Positions 27,204 through 34,067 of a stretch of 34,067 nucleotides of DNA are shown here, one piece after another. Both the position numbers and the translations under genes were made by a program. The first letter of the stretch is position 1; each line of letters opens with the position of its first letter. Location of the stretch: NCBI GenBank assembly GCA_016462305.1, contig JAEMTM010000004.1, positions 1-34,067 on the forward strand, written 5' to 3'. This stretch comes from Sphingomonadaceae bacterium. GTDB lineage: Bacteria; Pseudomonadota; Alphaproteobacteria; Sphingomonadales; Sphingomonadaceae. The notes beneath the pieces are model-generated. The model worked only from the letters and a program-made list of their open reading frames with translations. It ran no database searches and was not told where the DNA came from.

Positions 27204-28018
27204 GAGATTATCCAACGGTACGGTCCGCTTCGGCTGGCGGGATGAAATTCAAGCATTTCATGCTGCTGCTTCTGGTCGCCTTTACCGGCGGCGGGGCGGC
27301 GACATGGTGGCTGGCGGATAGCTTTGGTATTCTCGCGCCGTCGGCACATGAAACGGCGGAGGCAGAAAACATAGCTGATCCTTTGCCTTCCGCCGGCATA
27401 ACGGCGCAGGTCCAAGGCCAAACGGTTCCGGTTTATGTAACGGACCCCGCAATATCGGGTGACGCGGTGCGTGGTGAAGGGTTGCTGCTGACATTTGCCG
27501 TGCGCCGGACGCTCGATAATGGCGCATCCTTGGGATATTTGGCCGAACAGCTCCGGCTTCGCTTTGGCGCAACGCAGCCGCAGGCGGTTGCAAATATTAT
27601 ATCCGCAGCGCAAGCGCCGGTTACCATCGACAAGCTGCAGACGGAGCTGAGCGGACTAGCGCCTGTATTGGTCTCGGGTAATCTTGATAATAGCGCATGG
27701 GGAACCGTAAAAGGCGAGCTGTCGCAGCTTTTCGTGCTGCGCCGGGATGACGGGTCGACGGGCACCCCCGAACAGCGCCTGATCCGCGCACAAGCGTTTG
27801 TTGAGGCGGGCAATCTGCCAGCGGCCATGTTAGAAGTCGCGGCGATGCCGGGCGCCTCTGCGGCGCAGTCGTGGATGATCCGCGCGAAACGCTATGCCGA
27901 TGCCCGTAAGGCGCTTGATCGTTTGGAACAAATGGCCTTGATCCGCCCTGTGGTCATGCCCGTAACCATGCCCGCACCCGCCCAAGCGCCTGCCGCCGGG
28001 GCTTTAGCAGCGCCGTAG
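27200..28018 (+). CDS. Single-TM protein with mitofilin/Mic60-like C-terminal region
   Basis: N-terminal TM; C-terminal LLLTFAVRRTLDNGASLGYLAEQLRLRFG...LSQLFVLRRDDGSTGTPEQRLIRAQAFVEAGNLPAAMLEVAAMPGASAAQSWMIRAKRYADARKALDRL; hemD-adjacent position. Confidence 0.6.
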   Translation: MRDYPTVRSASAGGMKFKHFMLLLLVAFTGGGAATWWLADSFGILAPSAHETAEAENIADPLPSAGITAQVQGQTVPVYVTDPAISGDAVRGEGLLLTFAVRRTLDNGASLGYLAEQLRLRFGATQPQAVANIISAAQAPVTIDKLQTELSGLAPVLVSGNLDNSAWGTVKGELSQLFVLRRDDGSTGTPEQRLIRAQAFVEAGNLPAAMLEVAAMPGASAAQSWMIRAKRYADARKALDRLEQMALIRPVVMPVTMPAPAQAPAAGALAAP

Positions 28019-28074
28019 CGCCGTGACGCCTATCCGTTGCACCTTTGCGTCTCCTCCAGTACCTAAACAACGCT

Positions 28075-28095
28075 GGATTTAAGTGGTCCTGACCC
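28075..28095 (+). repeat. Copy 2 of dispersed repeat GGATTTAAGTGGTCCTGACCC
   Basis: Identical to 2087-2107. Confidence 0.75.
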
Positions 28096-28104
28096 TAGAG
28101 CAAT

Positions 28105-28120
28105 TGGCACGATGATTGCT
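28105..28120 (+). promoter_or_regulatory. Sigma54 (RpoN) promoter TGGCACG-ATGA-TTGCT upstream of flgA
   Basis: Exact match to TGGCACG-N4-TTGCW, 27 bp before the start codon. Confidence 0.85.
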
Positions 28121-28146
28121 ACCTTCGGACTATCAAATCCGAGGGA

Positions 28147-28584
28147 ATGTTTATGCTTAGCCTATTGTTGATAATGTCCGCTGCCGCGCCGGTCCAATTT
28201 GAAGACCTAGCGCTTCTCGACAAGAATATTCAAATGCATGCCAATGCAGAGCCAGTGGATAAAAGGCTGAAGCTCGCAAAATGTTCCGATCCACCGATCA
28301 TCATGCCAGCGGTTGACGGGGTTGTTGTGGTGCGGTGTCCGGCCATTGGCTGGCGTTTGCGTGTGCCAGTGCGCGCGCCCAATGTGATTGATGAAGCCGC
28401 TGCCATCGTGATCCGCAAAGGCGATGTAATTGAATGTATTACAACTGGGCCGGGCTTTGCCGTATCTGCACAAATGATCGCGTTGGATGATGCCAGAATT
28501 GGCCAATCCTTGCGTGTCAAATCGCTGACATCGCCCACGCCAATGACCGCCACGGCCAAAGCGCGCGGGCTGGCCATATTTTAG
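28147..28584 (+). CDS. flgA: Short flagellar basal-body P-ring formation protein FlgA-like
   Basis: VRVPVRAPNVIDEAAAIVIRKGDVIECITTGPGFAVSAQMIALDDARIGQSLRVKSL matches the FlgA SAF-type C-terminal domain; flagellar neighbourhood. Confidence 0.75.
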   Translation: MFMLSLLLIMSAAAPVQFEDLALLDKNIQMHANAEPVDKRLKLAKCSDPPIIMPAVDGVVVVRCPAIGWRLRVPVRAPNVIDEAAAIVIRKGDVIECITTGPGFAVSAQMIALDDARIGQSLRVKSLTSPTPMTATAKARGLAIF

Positions 28585-28594
28585 GGTCAGGACC
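28582..28594 (-). repeat. Inverted partial copy of the dispersed repeat (GGTCCTGACCCTA)
   Basis: TAGGGTCAGGACC is the reverse complement of 28085-28097. Confidence 0.65.
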
Positions 28595-28601
28595 CTAAAA
28601 T

Positions 28602-28628
28602 TAAAAAGAATGAACAATCTGCCGTTTT
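28602..28628 (+). promoter_or_regulatory. Sigma28 (FliA)-like promoter TAAA-N15-GCCGTTTT upstream of flgM
   Basis: taaa aagaatgaacaatct gccgtttt; spacing identical to TAAA-N15-GCCGATAA. Confidence 0.5.
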
Positions 28629-28680
28629 TACTCCCGTTGTCGCTGTCAGATTTCCGACAGCAAAGCGGAAAGGGATAAAT

Positions 28681-28956
28681 ATGGTTGATTCGGTTGCGTC
28701 AAAACCGCCCATATTGGCCGGTGTTGGACAAAAGATGGCTTCGGACATTCCAAAGTTACACCCAAAGAAAATACAAAATATTCAACCCGTCGCGCATAAT
28801 ATAAGTCTTGCGAGCGCGCTTGCCCAAAACGGTCCCCCATTTGATGCGGCACGGATCGCGTCGTTGAAAGAAGCGATCTCCAGCGGCAACTACCGGATAG
28901 ATCTGGGCGCTATTGCCGATGGCATCATTCGTTTCGGATCGAAAAGCCCGGGCTGA
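28681..28956 (+). CDS. flgM: Anti-sigma-28 factor FlgM
   Basis: FDAARIASLKEAISSGNYRIDLGAIADGIIRF matches the FlgM C-terminal signature. Confidence 0.85.
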   Translation: MVDSVASKPPILAGVGQKMASDIPKLHPKKIQNIQPVAHNISLASALAQNGPPFDAARIASLKEAISSGNYRIDLGAIADGIIRFGSKSPG

Positions 28957-28960
28957 GTTC

Positions 28961-29248
28961 ATGATCGACCGCATCATTGCCCGCCAGACCGATCTTATCG
29001 CGGCGCTGGATGCGTTTGATGCCGACGCGGTTCTTGTCGCGTCGCGCGCATTGGCTGAGGTGCTGGCGGTGTTGCCGCAGGACGAGGAGGCGGTCGATCC
29101 CGAAAAGTTGGCATATGGCATGAAACAAGCAGAGGCAGCGCGTATCCGGGTCAAATATCTGACGGCGTGGAACCGCCAGAAAATTGACCGATTGGCCGAA
29201 TTACGCGGCCAATCATCGCCGCATACCTACACAGACCGACTGCGATAG
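28961..29248 (+). CDS. Hypothetical protein, FlgN-like by position
   Basis: 95-aa, mostly helical, 4 bp after flgM; similarity to FlgN not demonstrable by eye. Confidence 0.5.
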   Translation: MIDRIIARQTDLIAALDAFDADAVLVASRALAEVLAVLPQDEEAVDPEKLAYGMKQAEAARIRVKYLTAWNRQKIDRLAELRGQSSPHTYTDRLR

Positions 29249-29274
29249 CGCGCAAATGCATTGTTTTTTTCATT

Positions 29275-29290
29275 TGGCATGAGCGTTGCT
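29275..29290 (+). promoter_or_regulatory. Sigma54 promoter TGGCATG-AGCG-TTGCT upstream of the lytic transglycosylase-flhA-fliA unit
   Basis: One mismatch to TGGCACG-N4-TTGCW. Confidence 0.75.
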
Positions 29291-29321
29291 GTAGTCAGGT
29301 CATGAACACAAAGACGCCTTC

Positions 29322-30101
29322 ATGACTGGCCCCATTAACGCAGCCGCGACGCAGCAGCGCGTGACGTCGGCGATCGCCAATGCATCGGCGCGAACGGGCG
29401 TTGGCTTTGCGTATCTGATGGATCAGGCACAACTTGAGAGTGGCATGCGGCCAGATGCCCGTGCCCAGACATCCAGCGCCACTGGGCTGTATCAATTTAC
29501 CAACCAGACCTGGCTTGCCACGCTGAAACAGCATGGCCCTGCGCATGGGCTTGATTGGGCATCGGGCGCAATTACGCAAAACCGCAACGGCGCATTTACG
29601 GTAGCTGACCCCGATATGCGTGCCCAGATTCTGGGCCTGCGCACGCACCCTGAAACGGCGGCGGTCATGGCCGCTGAACTGGCGTCGGATAACAATGATT
29701 ATCTGCAATCGCGTATGCACGGCAACCCGGAAGCGGTTGACCTTTATCTTGCGCATTTTCTGGGGGCAAAAGGTGCCGGCGACTTTCTGGTGGCGATGCA
29801 GGCCGACCCCAATCAGGCCGCTGCGCCCTTATTTCCGTCCGCCGCAGCGGCGAACAGGTCGATATTCTATCGTCCAGACGGCGCACAACGCAGCCTGATC
29901 GAAATCCGCGACGGTTTTTCTGCGAAGATGGCTGCGGCCCCGTCAGGTGGCCAAATGTCGCCAAGCATACAGCAGCATTTTGCAACACATGCGGTTCGCC
30001 GCGCGCCCTTGGCCATGGCCGAGATGGAAAAAATGCCCAAGGGCCTTGATCTTGATTTTGCCCGTAGGACGTATCAGCGTCTGTCTGGGGTGACGGCATG
30101 A
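29322..30101 (+). CDS. Lytic transglycosylase domain protein, flagellar-cluster type
   Basis: GVGFAYLMDQAQLESGMRPDARAQTSSATGLYQFTNQTWL (SLT-type catalytic Glu and GLYQF); overlaps flhA start. Confidence 0.82.
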   Translation: MTGPINAAATQQRVTSAIANASARTGVGFAYLMDQAQLESGMRPDARAQTSSATGLYQFTNQTWLATLKQHGPAHGLDWASGAITQNRNGAFTVADPDMRAQILGLRTHPETAAVMAAELASDNNDYLQSRMHGNPEAVDLYLAHFLGAKGAGDFLVAMQADPNQAAAPLFPSAAAANRSIFYRPDGAQRSLIEIRDGFSAKMAAAPSGGQMSPSIQQHFATHAVRRAPLAMAEMEKMPKGLDLDFARRTYQRLSGVTA

Positions 30102-32227
30102 TGCGCAACCCTGTGTTCGCCTTGCCGATGGCGGTGCTGAAGGGCAACGCCTTGCCCGTGGCCATATTGTTGCTGGTCATGTTGATGATTGTTCCGGTCC
30201 CTGCGGTGTTGCTGGATGTCGGCTTCATCGTGAATATCATGATCAGCCTGGCCGTTCTGATGGTCGCGATGAACGTGGCAAAGCCGCTAGATTTTTCGTC
30301 TTTTCCAACCGTGTTGCTGATGGCGACTATTTTTCGCCTCGCGTTGAACGTCGCCTCCACCCGCGTGGTGCTCGTCAATGGCCATAATGGTCCGGCGGCG
30401 GCAGGGCATGTGATTGAGGCGTTTGGTGCGTTCCTGATTGGCGGCGATTACATCGTCGGCCTGTTGGTGTTTGCGGTGTTGATGATTATCAATCTGGTCG
30501 TCATCACCAAAGGCGCTGGCCGCGTTTCCGAAGTTTCGGCTCGCTTCACGCTCGATGCCTTGCCCGGCAAGCAGATGGCGATTGATGCGGACTTGAATGC
30601 AGGCCTGCTCACCCCGGACGAAGCGAAGGCCCGCCGTCAAGAGGTTGCAACTGAGGCCGATTTTTACGGGTCGATGGACGGCGCATCCAAATTCGTAAAA
30701 GGCGACGCTGTTGCTGGGCTGCTCATTTTATTCGTCAACATTTTCGGCGGTCTCATCTTGGGCATGGTCAGCCATGGCCTGAGCTTTAGCGAGGCTGCGC
30801 AAACTTACATCATGCTTGCCGTTGGTGATGCGCTGGTGGCGCAGGTGCCTGCGTTATTGTTATCCATTGCAGCAGCAGCCATTGTCACACGCGTATCGTC
30901 GCCGCTTGATCTCGCGGGTCAAATCTCAAGCCAATTTGGCTTCTCACGCGCATGGGGGCCTGTTGCAGGCATCTTAATGTTGCTGGGCATGGTTCCGGCC
31001 ATGCCGCAGCTCATCGTGCTTCCTGCGGCTGCGGTGGCGGGCGCAATCTATTGGACATTGCGCAAGGCGGAAAAGGCACCATTGCGTGTTGTCGAACCGA
31101 TCACGGATGCGGCACCAAGTCACCTGATCGAATGGCATGAAGTCGCGGACGTCGCACCCATCACGCTTGATCTTGGCTATGGACTTGTAAGTTTAGTCGA
31201 CGAACGCAAGGGCGCAGCTTTGATGGGGCGCGTGACCGCCATCCGCCGCCAATTGTCCCGCGAATTCGGCTTTGTCATGCCCATGGTCAAGGTCGCCGAT
31301 GACTTGTCCTTGCCCGGCAACGCGTATCAAATTCGCATATCGGGCGTGCTGCTGGGTGAAGATCAGGCTTGGGCGAATGAATTATTGGCGCTCGATTCCG
31401 GCGACTGTCTCGAAGGCATAACTGGGCGCGCGGTCAAGGACCCGAGCTTTGGCCTCGATGCCCTTTGGATCGCAGAGCGCGACCGCACCGATGCTGTTGC
31501 GGCGGGCTACACCGTGGTGGACCCGGCCACCGTCATTGCCACGCATTTGAACCAATTGGTCAGCACGTCGGCGGCGGAGCTGTTCGGCATGGATGATGCG
31601 CAAGCATTGATTAACAATCTAAAGGAAAGCTACCCGCAACTCGCCGCTGGTCTCACGCCACTGCCTTATACGCTGGCGGCGGTTACGACCTTGTGCCGGG
31701 CGCTGCTGGCCGAGCGCGTGCCGTTGCGCGATTTCCGCCGCATTGCCGAAGCCATGGTCGACCTCGCCCCACGCAATCTGGAGATGAACGAGTTGGTCGA
31801 GGCGGTCCGGCAAAGGCTTGGCGGATTGATTGTCCAAACCATTGTGCCCGTCAAAATGCCGCTGCCCGCGATTACCTTTGACAGCGCGTTGGAATCGCTT
31901 CTGGTGCAGTCGGTCCAATCGGCCCCGCAGGCAAGCTGGCCGTTTGAGCCAGAGCTTGCACGGCGAATCATTTCGGTGATTGATGAGGCGGTGCAACCCA
32001 TGCTCGTCGCCGCACGCAGCTTTGCCATCATCACCTCCCCATTGTGCCGCGCGGCCGTCGGACGGCTGTTGCGGGCGCAATATAGCGACGTTGCTGTTCT
32101 GTCCTTCCTCGAAATCCCGGAAACCAAAAAGGTTGAAGTCATCGCCGTGGTTGGCGGCACCGGGCCGCTGGCTGAACCCGCTGCAACAGATGCACCGCAA
32201 GAAATTGGAGACCCTTATGTTGATTGA
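30098..32227 (+). CDS. flhA: Flagellar biosynthesis protein FlhA
   Basis: N-terminal multi-TM (PVPAVLLDVGFIVNIMISLAVLMVAMNV..., FRLALNVASTRVVL, GAGRVSEVSARFTLDALPGKQMAIDADLNAGLL) and long cytoplasmic domain. Confidence 0.95.
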   Translation: MMRNPVFALPMAVLKGNALPVAILLLVMLMIVPVPAVLLDVGFIVNIMISLAVLMVAMNVAKPLDFSSFPTVLLMATIFRLALNVASTRVVLVNGHNGPAAAGHVIEAFGAFLIGGDYIVGLLVFAVLMIINLVVITKGAGRVSEVSARFTLDALPGKQMAIDADLNAGLLTPDEAKARRQEVATEADFYGSMDGASKFVKGDAVAGLLILFVNIFGGLILGMVSHGLSFSEAAQTYIMLAVGDALVAQVPALLLSIAAAAIVTRVSSPLDLAGQISSQFGFSRAWGPVAGILMLLGMVPAMPQLIVLPAAAVAGAIYWTLRKAEKAPLRVVEPITDAAPSHLIEWHEVADVAPITLDLGYGLVSLVDERKGAALMGRVTAIRRQLSREFGFVMPMVKVADDLSLPGNAYQIRISGVLLGEDQAWANELLALDSGDCLEGITGRAVKDPSFGLDALWIAERDRTDAVAAGYTVVDPATVIATHLNQLVSTSAAELFGMDDAQALINNLKESYPQLAAGLTPLPYTLAAVTTLCRALLAERVPLRDFRRIAEAMVDLAPRNLEMNELVEAVRQRLGGLIVQTIVPVKMPLPAITFDSALESLLVQSVQSAPQASWPFEPELARRIISVIDEAVQPMLVAARSFAIITSPLCRAAVGRLLRAQYSDVAVLSFLEIPETKKVEVIAVVGGTGPLAEPAATDAPQEIGDPYVD

Positions 32228-32927
32228 AGCTCGAAACGCGTATGCCACCCCGCAAACGCTTAATCCGGCGCAACTGGTTGAGGCGCATAGCGGCTTGGTG
32301 CGCCGGATCGCGTGGCATGTGCACAGCCGCATGTCGTCGGCGATTGAGGTGGAGGATTTGATCCAGATCGGCCTCGTCGCGTTGGTTGAGGCGGCGCAGA
32401 ATTTTGAGGACCGGGGCATTTCCTTTGCACCCTATGCGGCAACGCGCATTCGCGGCAACATGGTCGATGCGTTGCGCCGTGATGCGCGCATGGGCCGGGC
32501 GGGCATGGCCAACCGTCGTTACCTGGCGGGAATCCGTGCGCGGTTAGAACAAGAAAATATGCGCCCGCCAAATGATGCCGAAATGGCTGAGGCGGCGGGG
32601 CTTGATCCTGCGGCCTATCACGTCATGGTCGCGTCAACGCAGCCTGTGGGGCAGGAATCGATTGAAGACAGCTATTCGGACCATGACATGTGGTTTGCCG
32701 ATATGTCAGAAACGGCGGACACAATGCTGGAAAAGGCGCAATTGCGTGCGGCGTTGGTGGAAAATCTGTCGAAACTGTCCGAGCGTGAGGCGCTTATTCT
32801 CCAGCTATATTTTGTCGAGGAATTGAACCTTGATGAAATCGGCGAAACCTTGGGCGTCGGTGCGGCGCGGGTGTGCCAGATTAAGAAAGCGGCGCTCGAC
32901 AAGATGAAGATGATGATGGCGGATTAA
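32217..32927 (+). CDS. fliA: RNA polymerase sigma factor FliA (sigma-28)
   Basis: LVRRIAWHVHSRMSSAIEVEDLIQIGLVALVEAAQNFEDRGISFAPYAATRIRGNMVDALRRDA and region 4 LSEREALILQLYFVEELNLDEIGETLGVGAARVCQIKKAAL; overlaps flhA 3' end. Confidence 0.92.
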   Translation: MLIEARNAYATPQTLNPAQLVEAHSGLVRRIAWHVHSRMSSAIEVEDLIQIGLVALVEAAQNFEDRGISFAPYAATRIRGNMVDALRRDARMGRAGMANRRYLAGIRARLEQENMRPPNDAEMAEAAGLDPAAYHVMVASTQPVGQESIEDSYSDHDMWFADMSETADTMLEKAQLRAALVENLSKLSEREALILQLYFVEELNLDEIGETLGVGAARVCQIKKAALDKMKMMMAD

Positions 32928-32934
32928 GCGCCTT

Positions 32935-33876
32935 TCATTTTGCCTTGCGCCGGATTGGTACCGGAATATTGCAAATATCCGCGCCGCCCGCTGGCACATT
33001 GAAAAACGGGTCACGCCGGTTTGCGCGTGCATCGGCATAAGCCGCAAAACTTGCGCTGTCGGTGTTCAGATATTCAAATGCGGGCACGTCCTTCACGTCA
33101 GTGCCAAGCCGCACCGACAGGATCGGCACGCGCTCCCCTTCCGTCTCGTAAAAGCCAAGTGCGCCGGTGCCGCGCGGCAGGCTCGACATATGTTCAATGC
33201 CCTCAATCACGCGGCCAACAAGCGCGATGTTACGGTCAAGGTGGCGCGGCGCGTGGCCGATGACGGCGTAGAGTTCGGCACCGCTGCCCGTGTCGGGGGA
33301 CAGATTGCGGCCAACGCCGACCATGCTGTAGCAGTGGATTGGCCAATTGCTTGCGGTATCGGGAGTAGCAACGCCAGCGACGGGAAATCCTTGATGAAAG
33401 CTGGTCCACCGAATGATGTTATTTGGCGGAACAAAAATCGGATCGAGCGAATGCGGACGCGTAAGTGCCTCTGGAAAGATATATTCACTCTCCGGCACCA
33501 CCGCCAACCCCTCGGGCAAAGCCTTCTTCTCGGTCGCGTCGCCCCATTGCACGACATAATTGTCTTGCACGCGGTTGATGCTTGTGCCGTCCCAAAATTT
33601 CGCCGCCGCCAGCTTGCGGATATTGCCGACCCAGCCTTGGCTGAAGCGTTTAGGGATTAACTGGATGACCACGCGGCGCGGCCTGCCTTTCGAATCGGGC
33701 GCAAGGTCCATGATCATCAGGTCAGACGATTCAATCGCGACCCATTCGTCCGCCTGGGCCGCAGCGACAATTTCCGACGGCGCGGGATAAGTCTTGGCCT
33801 CCTGCGCCAAAAGCGGGAGTGACGCGCATAAAGCGGCGATGGCGACCAAAGGCAGAATTCTTTTCATCGGATGCAT
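32935..33876 (-). CDS. Peptidylprolyl isomerase (cyclophilin-like, exported)
   Basis: Signal peptide; [21 protein letters not shown], cyclophilin-like [16 protein letters not shown]. Confidence 0.85.
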   Translation of the reverse strand: MHPMKRILPLVAIAALCASLPLLAQEAKTYPAPSEIVAAAQADEWVAIESSDLMIMDLAPDSKGRPRRVVIQLIPKRFSQGWVGNIRKLAAAKFWDGTSINRVQDNYVVQWGDATEKKALPEGLAVVPESEYIFPEALTRPHSLDPIFVPPNNIIRWTSFHQGFPVAGVATPDTASNWPIHCYSMVGVGRNLSPDTGSGAELYAVIGHAPRHLDRNIALVGRVIEGIEHMSSLPRGTGALGFYETEGERVPILSVRLGTDVKDVPAFEYLNTDSASFAAYADARANRRDPFFNVPAGGADICNIPVPIRRKAK

Positions 33877-33946
33877 TATGGCAAATCACTGTGCCTTGCG
33901 AAAGCGTAAAGGAGCGGCTAGGGGCGAGCGTCCCCAAGGGGAATGC

Positions 33947-34036
33947 GGAGACGTGGCCGAGTGGTCGAAGGCGCACGCCTGGAAAGTGTGTATAGGGGTG
34001 ACTCTATCGTGGGTTCGAATCCCACCGTCTCCGCCA
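33947..34036 (+). tRNA. tRNA-Ser (anticodon GGA), CCA encoded
   Basis: Acceptor GGAGACG/CGTCTCC, anticodon arm CACGC-CTGGAAA-GTGTG, long variable arm, T arm with GGTTCGAATCC, terminal GCCA. Confidence 0.95.
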
Positions 34037-34067
34037 GTTTTTCAATACTGGCACGCCAGCGCGACAG

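Noticed and set aside
31619-32419. 266-aa minus-strand ORF
   Set aside because: Antisense to flhA and fliA; Cys/Arg-rich low-complexity translation.
1-34067. CRISPR array, prophage, toxin-antitoxin or restriction system
   Set aside because: No regularly spaced repeats, cas, phage structural, toxin-antitoxin or restriction-modification genes were recognised in the ORF track.

Overview
Chromosomal window that looks alphaproteobacterial (Sphingomonadales-like by protein similarity recalled from memory). It is densely coding on both strands. Main blocks: (1) a general stress response (GSR) locus at ~2.0-7.4 kb with a HisKA_2/HWE-type sensor kinase, EcfG sigma factor, NepR anti-sigma and PhyR, flanked by small stress-type genes. 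Several intergenic regions here carry GGAAC-N16/17-xGTT motifs. One motif lies downstream of phyR and is followed by three hairpins, one with a 7-C loop and the last an intrinsic terminator: a candidate GSR-controlled small RNA, and the most interesting item in the window. (2) Housekeeping genes (xseA, purD, msrB, queG, adenosine kinase, gpsA, tsaD, hemC, hemD) with a CYP153-like P450, a Nat-type ABC exporter, a flippase-like protein, and a short Mic60/mitofilin-like protein after hemD. (3) A flagellar segment (flgA, flgM, FlgN-like ORF, lytic transglycosylase, flhA, fliA) with two near-perfect sigma54 sites and one sigma28-like site. (4) A complete tRNA-Ser(GGA) at the right edge. No CRISPR array, prophage or intact transposon was seen. 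Family assignments are from reading translated sequence without database searches.
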